DNA from: JACVRW01 sp963734025
GTDB taxonomy: Bacteria; Actinomycetota; Thermoleophilia; Solirubrobacterales; Thermoleophilaceae
Reading direction: 5' to 3'
Length of the DNA: 64,000 nucleotides
NCBI GenBank assembly: GCA_963734025.1
Contig: CAVTFR010000002.1
Location: 1 to 64,000, forward strand
In this document: piece after piece, positions 51,046-58,460 of the stretch
How the letters are laid out: each line of letters opens with the position of its first letter
How positions within the stretch are numbered: the first letter of the stretch is position 1
Made by a program: the position numbers and the translations under genes
The notes under the pieces: generated by a model
Told to the model about the DNA's origin: nothing
What the model saw: only the letters and a program-made list of their open reading frames with translations
Databases searched by the model: none

Positions 51046-52179
51046 TCAGGCCCCGAGCGCCCGGGCGATCACCATCTGCTGGATCTCGTCGGTGCCCTCG
51101 CCGATCGTGAGGATCTTGGCGTCGCGGTAGAAACGGCACACCGGGTACTCCTCGATGTAGCCGTAGCCGCCGTGGATCTGGACGGCCTCCTCCGCCGCGC
51201 GCACCGCGAGCCGGCCCGTCTTGAGCTTGGCCTGCGCGGCGGTGAGGCTGAAGTTGCGGCCGGCGTCCTTCAGGACCGCCGCCTTGTAGGTGAGCAGCCG
51301 CGCGGCCTCGATCTCGGTCGAGATGTCGGCGAGCTTGGCCTGAATCGCCTGGTAGGAGGCGATCGGCTTGCCGAAGGCGACGCGCTCCTTCGCGTACGCG
51401 AGCGCCTCGTCGAGGGCTCCCTGCGCGAGCCCGACCCCCATGGCCGCGACGCCGATGCGCCCGCCGTCGAGCGTCTGCAGGAACTGCTTGAAGCCCATGC
51501 CGCGCGGGCCGACGAGTGCTGCCTCGGGCACCCTGCAGTCCTCGAACGAGAGCGGCCGCGTGTCGGAGGCGTTCCAGCCCATCTTCCGATACGGCTCGCC
51601 AACCTCGTAGCCCGGCGTGCCGTTGGGGACGAGCAGGTTCGAGACCTCGTCGTCGCCCGTCCGCGCCGTGATCATCACGAAGCCCGTGATGTCCGTGCCG
51701 CTGTTGGTGATGAACTGCTTGGCGCCGTTGATCACCCACTCGCCCCCGTCGAGCGTGGCGCGCGTCCGGACGTTGCCGGCGTCGCTGCCCGCTTCGGGCT
51801 CGGTAAGGCCGAAGGCGCCGAGCCGCTCGCCCGAGCAGAGGCGCGGCATCCACTCGGCCTTCTGCTCCTCCGAGCCGAACGCGTACAGCGGCCAGGTGCC
51901 GAGGCTCGTGTGAGCGGCGACGGTGATTCCCACCGAGGAGTCGACGCGCGCGAGCTCCTCGATGGCCAGTGCGTAGCTCAGGTTGTCGGCGCCGCCGCCT
52001 CCGTACTCCTCCGGATACGGAATGCCCATCAGCCCGAGCTCGCCGAGCTTGCCGACGATCTCGTATGGAAACGACTTGGTCCGGTCGAGCTCCTCGGCGA
52101 CCGGGGCGACCTCGCCCACGGCGAAGTCGCGCACGAGCGTCCGGATCGCCTGCTGCTCGTCCGAGAGGTCGAAGTGCAT
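51046..52179 (-). CDS. acyl-CoA dehydrogenase (ACAD 2, isovaleryl/short-chain type)
   Basis: 377 residues, the standard ACAD length. MHFDLSDEQQAIRTLVRDFA, GIPYPEEYGGGGADNLSYALAIEELARVDSSVGIT, GAFGLTEPEAGSDAGNVRTRA (flavin), INGAKQFITNSGTDITG, and the catalytic-base segment KILTIGEGTDEIQQMVIARALGA with the Glu seen in butyryl/isovaleryl-type enzymes. First gene of the operon 52179 to 45718. Leucine route: it would make methylcrotonyl-CoA, the substrate of the two carboxylase subunits that follow. Divergent from a TetR gene, with the shared operator only 19 bases upstream of its start. Confidence 0.94.
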   Translation of the reverse strand: MHFDLSDEQQAIRTLVRDFAVGEVAPVAEELDRTKSFPYEIVGKLGELGLMGIPYPEEYGGGGADNLSYALAIEELARVDSSVGITVAAHTSLGTWPLYAFGSEEQKAEWMPRLCSGERLGAFGLTEPEAGSDAGNVRTRATLDGGEWVINGAKQFITNSGTDITGFVMITARTGDDEVSNLLVPNGTPGYEVGEPYRKMGWNASDTRPLSFEDCRVPEAALVGPRGMGFKQFLQTLDGGRIGVAAMGVGLAQGALDEALAYAKERVAFGKPIASYQAIQAKLADISTEIEAARLLTYKAAVLKDAGRNFSLTAAQAKLKTGRLAVRAAEEAVQIHGGYGYIEEYPVCRFYRDAKILTIGEGTDEIQQMVIARALGA

Positions 52180-52197
52180 CCGCGCAGAATACCGAAT

Positions 52198-52227
52198 GAA
52201 CGCTCTAAGTTAGAGTGAACGTTCTAA
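52198..52227. promoter_or_regulatory. triple half-site operator (TetR-type)
   Basis: GAACGCTCTAA (52198-52208) and GAACGTTCTAA (52217-52227) are direct copies with one mismatch, 19 bases apart. The first overlaps a perfect inverted repeat CTCTAA-G-TTAGAG (52203-52215). This gives three TCTAA/TTAGA half-sites in the 51-bp gap between ACAD 2 and TetR. The expected arrangement for co-operative repressor binding on both promoters. Confidence 0.75.
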
Positions 52228-52230
52228 TCC

Positions 52231-52899
52231 ATGCCCTCGGCAGCTCCTCCCACCCGCCCCGCGCTCAGGCTGCGCTACGACCGCCGCCAGGAGCGCGTGG
52301 TCGCGATTGCCGCCCAGCTGTTCGCCGAGCGCGGCTATGCGGCCACCTCGATGACCGATCTCAGCGAGGCCACCGGCCTCGCGGCCGGCGGCCTCTACCA
52401 CTACATCGGGAGCAAGAAGCAGCTCCTGTTCCGGATCTGCGACGAGCTGATGGAGCCGCTGCTCGACGAGGCGCGCGTGATCGTGGCGACTGACGAGCCT
52501 GGGCTGACGCAACTGAGGCGGCTGCTGCGCGCCTGGCTCGAGCACATTGCCCGCCACCGCCACCACATGACGGTCTTCCAGCAAGAACGGCACCTGATCG
52601 AGCGCGATCCGCAGTGGCGCACGGTGCGCCGCCGGCGCAAGGACTTCGAGCTGATCCTCGACGGCGTGCTCGAGCGCTGCGAGCGGGAGGGCGCGCTCAG
52701 CTTCCCCGACAGGGCGCTCACCGTGCGCGCGCTGCTCGGCATGGTCAACCACACGTCGACCTGGCTGCGCCCGCGCGGCCGCCTCAGCCCCGAGGAGATC
52801 GCGGACGGCTACTGCGACATGCTGCTCGGCGCCTACGCCGTCACACCCAGCGATGCTCGCGGGTCCGCTCGTCGGCCGGGAAGAACGCCTCCACCCTGA
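52231..52899 (+). CDS. TetR-family regulator of acyl-CoA operon
   Basis: 222 residues. HTH: RRQERVVAIAAQLFAERGYAATSMTDLSEATGLAAGGLYHYIGSKKQLLF, the AcrR/TetR consensus. The C-terminal domain has the helix RLLRAWLEHIARHRHHMTVFQQERHLIERDPQWRTVRRRRKDFE, as in FadR/KstR2-like regulators that bind acyl-CoA. It lies three bases after a repeated operator and divergent from the catabolic operon, so it is the likely repressor relieved by acyl-CoA. The 3' end overlaps the convergent XRE gene by 59 bases. Confidence 0.9.
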   Translation: MPSAAPPTRPALRLRYDRRQERVVAIAAQLFAERGYAATSMTDLSEATGLAAGGLYHYIGSKKQLLFRICDELMEPLLDEARVIVATDEPGLTQLRRLLRAWLEHIARHRHHMTVFQQERHLIERDPQWRTVRRRRKDFELILDGVLERCEREGALSFPDRALTVRALLGMVNHTSTWLRPRGRLSPEEIADGYCDMLLGAYAVTPSDARGSARRPGRTPPP

Positions 52900-53620
52900 G
52901 CTCTTGGAGCGTCACGTCCTGCGGCGTGCCGACCGTGGTGACCATCGAGAAGTAGCTCACCTCGATAGCGCCACGGGAGAACTCCACCGGCAGTATCGGC
53001 AGCGTCCCGGAGGAGAAGTCGGGCCTCCGCCAGCGATCCGGGACCCCGGGCTGCGCCAGCACGTCGTCGAGAAGCCGAACGGTCGCGGGATCGGGAATCC
53101 CTCCCACGGCCTCCCGGTGGACGCGCTGGATCAGCGCCTCGCCGGCCTGCTCCCAGTTGGCGACACGGGCGCGCAGCGGGCCGAACATGAGCCGCACGAC
53201 GTTGGGCGGCTCGCCGGGATCCTGGCCGTCGAGGAGGTACGCGAACATCGCGTCGGCGGAGTCGTTTGACATGACGAGGTTCCAGTGCCGGTCCATCACC
53301 ACGGCGGGGAACGGCTCGTGGTGGGCGAGCATCCGGTCGAGCGCCGCCCGCACCTCGGCGAGCTCGCCGGCGTCAAGCCCGGTCTCGCGGTAGAGCGGCG
53401 CGTAGCCCGCGGCCAACAGCATCTGATTGCGCTCGCGAAGGGGCACGTCGAGGGCGCGTGCGAGCGTCAGCACCATCTCGCGGCTCGGGTTCGCGCGCCC
53501 GCTCTCAACGAAGCTGACGTGCCGGGGGGTGACCCCGGCCTCGGTCGAGAGTGAGAGCTGGCTCATCCGGCGCTCTCGCCGCCAGTGCCGGAGCAACGTG
53601 CCGACCGGGCTCGTGGACAT
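52841..53620 (-). CDS. XRE-family regulator with MmyB-like ligand domain
   Basis: 259 residues from ATG 53620 (MSTSPVGTLLRHWRRERRMSQ). HTH XRE: LSLSTEAGVTPRHVSFVESGRANPSREMVLTLARALDVPLRERNQMLLAAGYAPLY. The C-terminal MmyB-like PAS-fold domain: FPAVVMDRHWNLVMSNDSADAMFAYLLDGQ, PPNVVRLMFGPLRARVANWEQAG, PDFSSGTLPILPVEF. These bind fatty acids in known cases. The gene is divergent from a CMD-family gene, its probable target. Convergent overlap of 59 bases with TetR at the 3' end. Confidence 0.92.
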   Translation of the reverse strand: MSTSPVGTLLRHWRRERRMSQLSLSTEAGVTPRHVSFVESGRANPSREMVLTLARALDVPLRERNQMLLAAGYAPLYRETGLDAGELAEVRAALDRMLAHHEPFPAVVMDRHWNLVMSNDSADAMFAYLLDGQDPGEPPNVVRLMFGPLRARVANWEQAGEALIQRVHREAVGGIPDPATVRLLDDVLAQPGVPDRWRRPDFSSGTLPILPVEFSRGAIEVSYFSMVTTVGTPQDVTLQELRVEAFFPADERTREHRWV

Positions 53621-53707
53621 CGACGGAGACTGTAAGGCCGGGTCGGGAGCAGGGCACTTCCCTCGGAGGCAATTGGAATGCGGCGCCACGGCGCGCACCC
53701 TCCCGGC

Positions 53708-54259
53708 ATGGACGAATTCAGCATTCACACAGCGGACTCGGCCCCCCAGGCCTCACGTGAGGCGCTCGGGAGGCTCGAGCAGAACGTCGGCTTCATCCCG
53801 AACCTCGCCGCGACGATCGCGGGCTCGCCGCCGGCACTGCAGGCGTTCGTCGCCATGCAGTCCTCGCTGAGGGGGACCGGGCTGGCACCGGCCGAGCGCG
53901 AGATCGTCGGGCTGACCGTGAGCCGCGAGAACTCCTCTCCGTACTCCCTGGCAGCCCACTCGACGTTCGCGGAGCGCGTGGGCCTGGCGCCCGACGCGAT
54001 CGCGGCGCTGCGCAACGGGCGAACAATGCCTGACGCCCGCCAAGAGGCGCTGCACGCGTTCACCGGCGAGCTGCTGCGCACGCGCGGCCACGTGCCCGCC
54101 GAGGCGGTCGCAGACTTCCTCGCAGCCGGCTACTCGCGGGAGAACGTCCTCGAGGTCGTGACCCAGGCGGCTTACACGACGATGGCCAACCTTGCCGCCA
54201 ACGTCGCCGGCACCCCCATCGACCCGGCATTCGAGGCGCACGCCCCGGCAGCGGCCTGA
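53708..54259 (+). CDS. CMD/AhpD-family protein lacking both cysteines
   Basis: 183 residues from ATG 53708 (MDEFSIHTADSAPQAS). The CMD fold is clear: EQNVGFIPNLAATIAGSPPALQAFVAMQSSL, EREIVGLTVSRENSSPYSLAAHSTFAERVG, EALHAFTGELLRTRG. The AhpD active site normally has C-x-x-C followed by H (E..GC.YC...H). Here it is S77-P-Y-S80 with His84, both Cys replaced by Ser. So the disulfide-reductase/peroxidase chemistry is lost; the protein may be a binding or isomerase variant. It is divergent from the XRE/MmyB regulator (87 bases). Confidence 0.87.
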   Translation: MDEFSIHTADSAPQASREALGRLEQNVGFIPNLAATIAGSPPALQAFVAMQSSLRGTGLAPAEREIVGLTVSRENSSPYSLAAHSTFAERVGLAPDAIAALRNGRTMPDARQEALHAFTGELLRTRGHVPAEAVADFLAAGYSRENVLEVVTQAAYTTMANLAANVAGTPIDPAFEAHAPAAA

Positions 54260-54273
54260 CGAGCCGCGGCGGG

Positions 54274-54699
54274 TCAGCGGGCCGCGTTCGAGCTCTCGGC
54301 GGCCCGCTCGGCCTGCCGCAACGCCTCGAAGGCCTCCTCGAACGTGCGCCGGTTGAGCAGCTCGATCGCGAGCCCGTCGCGAAGCCGGATCCCGTTGCCG
54401 AAGCGCATGTCCACGTCCACCCCGCTGTCGGCGCCACGTGCGCGGAAGCGGATGCCGGCCGCGACGACGTCGCCGTCCTCCTCGATCCGCTCGACCTCGA
54501 TGTGGAACTCCTCCCAGGGCTCCATCATCTGGCTCCAGAACTTCGCGGCGCGCTTGTGGCCGTGGTAGCTGGGCGCGAGGTCGGGGAAGACGCCCGAGGT
54601 CTCGATCTCGATCTCGGGATCGAGCAGCTCGAGCCAGGCGGCGCGATCGCCGCGGTTCCAGGCCTCGTAGCCGGCGAGCAGGAAGTCGGTGTTGGACAT
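54274..54699 (-). CDS. SnoaL-like (NTF2-fold) protein
   Basis: 141 residues from ATG 54699 (MSNTDFLLAGYEAWNRGDRAAW); a GTG two codons upstream (54705) is an alternative. LLDPEIEIETSGVFPDLAPSYHGHKRAAKFWSQMMEPWEEFHIEVERIEEDGDVVAAGIRFRARGADSGVDVDMRFGNGIRLRDG is the usual SnoaL-like domain with the HG...fw motif. The function within the class is not known. Divergent from an ArsR-SRPBCC pair, with 65 bases including an AT-rich stretch in between. Confidence 0.85.
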   Translation of the reverse strand: MSNTDFLLAGYEAWNRGDRAAWLELLDPEIEIETSGVFPDLAPSYHGHKRAAKFWSQMMEPWEEFHIEVERIEEDGDVVAAGIRFRARGADSGVDVDMRFGNGIRLRDGLAIELLNRRTFEEAFEALRQAERAAESSNAAR

Positions 54700-54764
54700 C
54701 GCCACTCAGGATCTCAGACGCACCGGGCCTCCGTATATGCCTCTTTGGTTATATTAAGTCGAAC

Positions 54765-55076
54765 ATGACTGCCGTTGAGGCACTTGCACAGCCGACCCGC
54801 CGCCAGATCCTCGACCTCCTGCGCGACGGCGAGCGCCCGGTCGGCGACCTCGTCGAGCGGCTCGACCTGAGCCAGCCGGCGGTGTCCAAGCACCTGCGCG
54901 TATTGCGCGAGGTCGGGCTCGTCGGCGTCCGCGGTGACGCCCAGCGCCGGCTCTACCGGGTGCGCCCGGAGCCGCTTGCGGAGCTCGACGCCTGGCTCGC
55001 CCCCTACCGGCGGCTCTGGTCGCGCAGCCTCGACGCGCTCGAGCGACATCTGGACGAAAGGAACGACGACCGATGA
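54765..55076 (+). CDS. ArsR-family regulator (pair 1)
   Basis: 103 residues. ALAQPTRRQILDLLRDGERPVGDLVERLDLSQPAVSKHLRVLREVGLVGVRGDAQRRLYRVRPEPL is the ArsR/SmtB wHTH with 'QPAVSKHLRVL' as the recognition helix. The C-terminal WLAPYRRLWSRSLDALERHLDE is a dimer helix. No metal cysteines, so it is not a metal sensor. It overlaps the SRPBCC gene (ATGA). The region before the ATG has the only AT-rich patch here (54733-54755). A second ArsR-SRPBCC pair lies at 60277-61115. Confidence 0.92.
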   Translation: MTAVEALAQPTRRQILDLLRDGERPVGDLVERLDLSQPAVSKHLRVLREVGLVGVRGDAQRRLYRVRPEPLAELDAWLAPYRRLWSRSLDALERHLDERNDDR

Positions 55077-55585
55077 CCGGCACCTACCTCGAGATCGACG
55101 GCCGCCCCGCGCTGCGCTTCGAGCGCTCGATCCCCCACTCGATCGAGCGCGTCTGGCGGGCGATCTCGGAGCCCGGCGAGATCCGCCGGTGGTTCCCGGC
55201 GGCGGTCGAGTTCGAGCCGCGCGTGGGGGGCGCCATGAAGTTCGAGTTCGACGACCCTGACGCACCGCCCACGGAGGGCCGGGTCACGGCGCTCGAGCCG
55301 CCGCACCTGTTCGCCTTCGACTGGGGTGGCGAGCAGCTCCGCTTCGAGCTCGAGCCTGCGGGCGACGGCTGCCGCCTCCAGTTCACGCATTTCCTGAGCG
55401 AGGGCATCCAGGCCGCCCGCGACGCCGCGGGCTGGGAGATGTGCCTCACGCAGCTCGACCTCCTGCTGGCCGGCGAGAACCCCGAGGCGCCCGGAATCGG
55501 CGCCACCCCCGAGTGGCGAGACCTGTACGACAAGTACGTCGCGGCAGGGTTGCCCTCCGGGGCCGAGGTCCCCGGAACGTCCTAG
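55073..55585 (+). CDS. SRPBCC/AHSA1-like protein (pair 1)
   Basis: 170 residues. RFERSIPHSIERVWRAISEPGEIRRWFPAAVEFEPRVGGAMKFEF is the AHSA1 (activator of Hsp90-like) start, with EGRVTALEPPHLFAFDWGG and the C-terminal helix GIQAARDAAGWEMCLTQLDLLLAGE. The START-like cavity binds hydrophobic ligands. Coupling to ArsR by ATGA suggests that the two work as a sensor/response pair. No catalytic residues are evident. Its end overlaps the convergent B12-binding gene by 4 bases. Confidence 0.92.
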   Translation: MTGTYLEIDGRPALRFERSIPHSIERVWRAISEPGEIRRWFPAAVEFEPRVGGAMKFEFDDPDAPPTEGRVTALEPPHLFAFDWGGEQLRFELEPAGDGCRLQFTHFLSEGIQAARDAAGWEMCLTQLDLLLAGENPEAPGIGATPEWRDLYDKYVAAGLPSGAEVPGTS

Positions 55586-56064
55586 TTGAGGCCGGCGCGG
55601 CGGACGAGCCGGTCGGCGGTCGCGACGATGCCGGCGACGGTTCGTCCCACGACCATCCGCGGGTCGGGGATGAGGGTCGGCGGGATGCCCGCTCCGCCGA
55701 GGATCAGGCAGACGTCCGCGTTCGCCTCGGTGATCGCGTCGACCGCCGCCGGCACGCGCTCGCCGGCCTCGGGCATGGTCGCGGAGAGCACCAACAGCGC
55801 CGGGCTGTGATCCGAGATGACGGCCGGCAGCTCGTTCGTCGGCAGGTCGGCACCGAGGCTCAGCACCTCATAGCCGGCCGACTCGAGCAGCTTCGCCGCC
55901 ATATCGAGTGCCACCACGTGCTGCTCGCCCTCGACCGCCGCGAGCATCGCTCGATGCCCGGCCCGTTCAGACGCCACGCCGGTCGCCTCGTGCGCGAGCA
56001 CGAGCACCCGCGTGGCGATCTGAGTCGCGAGGTGCTCGTGCCCGACGCCGATCTCCCCGGCCAC
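55582..56064 (-). CDS. cobalamin-binding domain protein, 5' truncated
   Basis: 160 residues from GTG 56064. B12-binding fold: AAVEGEQHVVALDMAAKLLESAGYEVLSLGADLPTNEL, with the cobalt-ligand His in EGEQHVVAL (D-x-H-x-x-G-like), then LLVLSATMPEAGE and LILGGAGIPPTLIPDPRMVVGRTVAG. The preceding GEIGVGHEHLATQIATRVL is the end of a B12-binding helical bundle; most of that bundle and any MerR HTH, as in CarH-type photoreceptors, are absent. So it is a shortened stand-alone form or the remnant of a larger regulator. It follows the YciI gene by 23 bases on the same strand. Confidence 0.75.
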   Translation of the reverse strand: MAGEIGVGHEHLATQIATRVLVLAHEATGVASERAGHRAMLAAVEGEQHVVALDMAAKLLESAGYEVLSLGADLPTNELPAVISDHSPALLVLSATMPEAGERVPAAVDAITEANADVCLILGGAGIPPTLIPDPRMVVGRTVAGIVATADRLVRRAGLN

Positions 56065-56087
56065 GCCCGGGGCCGGCCGGCGCGCTG

Positions 56088-56477
56088 TCAGACGCGCGCC
56101 GGCGTCAGAGTCCTGCTCTCGTAGCCGAACTGCGACAGGTCCATGATGGGCCTGATCTCGATCGAGCCGTTCTGGAGCGGGACCTTGTGGGCCCACTCGA
56201 GCGCCTCGTCCGCGTTCGCGCACTCGAGCAGGCAGAAGCCGCCGAGCTGCTCCTTCGACTCCGCGAACGGACCGTCGGTCAGGACGGGCTCGCCGTCGCC
56301 GGGGACGCGCAGAGTCCTGGTCACCGAGCTCCTCTCGACCGGCTCGCAGGCGATCAGCGCGCCGGCGTCGGCGGCCTCGCGGTCGAAGGCTGCCCAGCGT
56401 TCGAGTCCCTCGGCCATCTCCTCCGGTGGTCCGTCCATCGAGCGCTCATCGACGATGAAGGTCAGCAGGTACTTCAT
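56088..56477 (-). CDS. YCII-related (DGPF) protein
   Basis: 129 residues from ATG 56477, with an AAGGAGG ribosome site. MKYLLTFIVDERSMDGPPEEMAEGLERWAAF, then RTLRVPGDGEPVLTDGPFAESKEQLGGFCLLECANADEALEWAHKVPLQNGSIEIRPIM. The DGPFAE motif and the dimeric barrel pattern are those of the YCII-related family, often found next to ECF sigma factors. The ECF sigma/anti-sigma pair lies just upstream on the same strand, but a 117-base gap separates them. No enzyme activity is established for the family. Confidence 0.9.
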   Translation of the reverse strand: MKYLLTFIVDERSMDGPPEEMAEGLERWAAFDREAADAGALIACEPVERSSVTRTLRVPGDGEPVLTDGPFAESKEQLGGFCLLECANADEALEWAHKVPLQNGSIEIRPIMDLSQFGYESRTLTPARV

Positions 56478-56594
56478 TGGGGCCTCCTTGAAATCGGAGC
56501 GGCGCCTCTCGCCGCTGCACCCTAACGACGAACGGCGGGGACCCGGATCGACAGCCTTTCTCACAGCGCGCCGTGTCGCCGAGCCGGCCGGGCT

Positions 56595-56864
56595 CTAGCT
56601 CGGGCGCAGGTCCCGATACGCCCGCAGCAGCGCCTCGCGCGTCTCGGGGTCGGGCGGCGGCTCCGCCACCTCGTGCAGCGACCCGACAAGCCGGCGCATG
56701 TCCTCGAGATACCCGCTGCAACCCTCGCACTCGGCCAGGTGCGCCTCGAAGCGGGCGCGCTCTTCCGCCGGCATCGCGCCCTCGACGTACTGGGTCACGA
56801 CCTCGACGAACTCCTTGCAGCGGAGCTCGTCGTGCTCATTGCGGCGCCAGGGCCAGAGCCGCAT
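56595..56864 (-). CDS. anti-sigma factor with zinc finger
   Basis: 89 residues. WRRNEHDELRCKEFVEVVTQYVEGAMPAEERARFEAHLAECEGCSGYLEDMRRLVGSL: the H-x3-C-x2-C zinc motif (HLAECEGC, with an upstream Cys in RCKEF), the ZAS domain. No TM helix, so it is a cytoplasmic anti-sigma that would respond to redox or another signal by zinc release. It overlaps the ECF sigma gene (ATGA), so the pair is translationally coupled. Confidence 0.9.
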   Translation of the reverse strand: MRLWPWRRNEHDELRCKEFVEVVTQYVEGAMPAEERARFEAHLAECEGCSGYLEDMRRLVGSLHEVAEPPPDPETREALLRAYRDLRPS

Positions 56865-57469
56865 CAGCGCGCCACCTCCACGAGCGGCAGCAAAGCCGCG
56901 CGCACGCGGCTGCGGGCCCGGTGCAGGAGGACACGCTGGTTCACCTCGGTCAGCTCGAGGATGTCGCAGACCTCGTCGGCGTTCAACCCCACGAGGTCGC
57001 GCAAGGTGATCACCGCCCGCTGGGTGGGCCCCAGCCCCTCGACTGCCTCCAGCAGGTGGGCGCGCAACTCGCCGCTCAACAGGTTCGTCTCGGGCTCGCC
57101 GTCGAGCCGAGCCGGCGCGCTCGACCAATGCCCGCCGGCGTCGAACGCGCTCGGCTCCACCACCGGTCCCTGGTCGCCCTCGAGCGACGAGAACGGCACG
57201 TCGCGGGCCTCGCGGACTGCGCGCGTGCGCGCGCGGTTGACGAGGATGCGGAAGATCCAGGTCCGCAGCGACGAGCGGGCTTCGAAGCCGTCGAGGCCCC
57301 GGATCACGCCGAGCCACGTCTCCTGGACCACGTCGGCGGCCGCGGCGTCCGTCCTCACGTAGGTGCGGGCCACCCGCCGCAACGCGCCATCGTGACGAGC
57401 GACGAGCTCGTCGAAGGCGGTCTCGTCGCCGGCCCGCAGGCGCTCGAGAAGAACGGCGTCGTCCTCCAA
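56864..57469 (-). CDS. ECF sigma factor
   Basis: 201 residues, TTG start. Region 2: FDELVARHDGALRRVARTYVRTDAAAADVVQETWLGVIRGLDGFEARSSLRTWIFRILVNRARTRA. Region 4: LEAVEGLGPTQRAVITLRDLVGLNADEVCDILELTEVNQRVLLHRARSRVRAAL. A typical RpoE-like ECF of ~200 residues with the zinc-binding anti-sigma partner downstream. It directs RNA polymerase to its own regulon; the promoter motif cannot be predicted here. The anti-sigma ATG overlaps its stop. Confidence 0.93.
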   Translation of the reverse strand: MEDDAVLLERLRAGDETAFDELVARHDGALRRVARTYVRTDAAAADVVQETWLGVIRGLDGFEARSSLRTWIFRILVNRARTRAVREARDVPFSSLEGDQGPVVEPSAFDAGGHWSSAPARLDGEPETNLLSGELRAHLLEAVEGLGPTQRAVITLRDLVGLNADEVCDILELTEVNQRVLLHRARSRVRAALLPLVEVAR

Positions 57470-57495
57470 TGCGGGCCCGACCCTAACAGCGGGGC

Positions 57496-57606
57496 TCAGC
57501 CCTCCGCCGAGCGTGTCGCGACCTGGCTCCGCTCCAGCTCCTCCGCCGCCCCGTCGCAGCAGCCGAAGGTCACGACCTCGTCCGGATTGGACAGCGAGCG
57601 CAGCAT
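57496..57606 (-). other. short ORF resembling the 3' part of a dimeric-barrel protein
   Basis: 36 residues: MLRSLSNPDEVVTFGCCDGAAEELERSQ and then VATRSAEG before the TGA. The 'LLRSLxDPDxFVxFG.W' pattern is the C-terminal strand-helix of ABM/EthD-like barrel proteins. Only the end is present; the flavodoxin-like gene stop (57619) lies 13 bases away. It is probably a gene remnant, possibly a small real product. No ribosome site is convincing. Confidence 0.3.
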
Positions 57607-57618
57607 GTGAAAGCGCGG

Positions 57619-58368
57619 TCAGCGGTACTCCGGGTTAATGAAGTCGAAACGGCAGCCGGCGTCCCACGCCGGCCGCTGGTTCCCGTAGGCGGGGATGCCA
57701 CCTGCGTCCCTGAGCATTCGCGCCACGTGCAACAGGTTCCAGGTGGCGAACGTCGTATTGCGGTTCGTGAAATCGTTGCTGGGGCCACCGGACCCCTCGT
57801 CGAGGTAGCTCGGCCCCGGGCCGGCCTCGCCGAGCCAGCACGAGTCGGCCTGCGGCGGGATCACGAAGCCGAGGTGCTGCAGCGAGTAGAGGATGTTCAT
57901 CGAGCAGTGCTTCGCGCCGTCCTCATTGCCCGTGACCATGCAGCCGCCGACGCGCCCGTAGTACGCGTACTGGCCGTTCTCGTTGAGCAGATGGCTGTTG
58001 CCGTAGAGCCGCTCGATCACCCGGGTGCATACGGACGACTTCTCCCCGAGCCAGATCGGCGTGGTCAGCACGAGGATGTCCGCCGCCGTGACCTGCTCGA
58101 AGATCTGCGGCCAGTCGTCGTGCTCCCAGCCGTGCTCCGTCATGTCGGGCCACACCCCTGTGGCGATGTCGTGGTCGATCGCGCGGACCACGTCCACCTC
58201 GACTCCGTTGCGCTCCATGATCGCGATCGAGAGGTCGGCGAGCCCCTGGGTGTGCGAGACCGCGGGCGACCGCTTGAGCGTGCAGTTGATGAAGACTGCG
58301 CGCAGGTCCGAGTAGTCCCACGGCGACTCGTCGCAGAGGCGCTCCTGCCATTCGTTCAGGTGGGCCAT
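57619..58368 (-). CDS. NADPH-dependent FMN reductase/flavodoxin-like protein
   Basis: 249 residues from ATG 58368 (MAHLNEWQERLCDESPWDYS). FMN-binding beginning: LRAVFINCTLKRSPAVSHTQGLADLSIAIMERNGVEVDVVRA, then ADILVLTTPIWLGEKSSVCTRVIERLYGN and GGCMVTGNEDGAKHCSMNILYSLQHLGFVIP (flavodoxin fold, NAD(P)H-dependent FMN reductase family). It reduces FMN or quinones. The upstream cupin gene is separated by 92 bases containing a strong hairpin, so transcription units may differ. Confidence 0.92.
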   Translation of the reverse strand: MAHLNEWQERLCDESPWDYSDLRAVFINCTLKRSPAVSHTQGLADLSIAIMERNGVEVDVVRAIDHDIATGVWPDMTEHGWEHDDWPQIFEQVTAADILVLTTPIWLGEKSSVCTRVIERLYGNSHLLNENGQYAYYGRVGGCMVTGNEDGAKHCSMNILYSLQHLGFVIPPQADSCWLGEAGPGPSYLDEGSGGPSNDFTNRNTTFATWNLLHVARMLRDAGGIPAYGNQRPAWDAGCRFDFINPEYR

Positions 58369-58424
58369 ACGGCGGCAGTCTCGCTCCGGCCACAGGCGTT
58401 TCACTCGCGTTCGGCGTCCTCGAC

Positions 58425-58448
58425 GGGGCCGGCCTCCGGGCCGGCCCC
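58425..58448. terminator. strong 10-bp hairpin
   Basis: GGGGCCGGCC, loop TCCG, GGCCGGCCCC: a perfect 10-bp GC stem between the cupin gene (ends 58461) and the FMN-reductase start (58368), same strand. Probable terminator of the cupin transcript; no U-tract, as expected in this base composition. Confidence 0.6.
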
Positions 58449-58460
58449 GCGTACTCGGCC

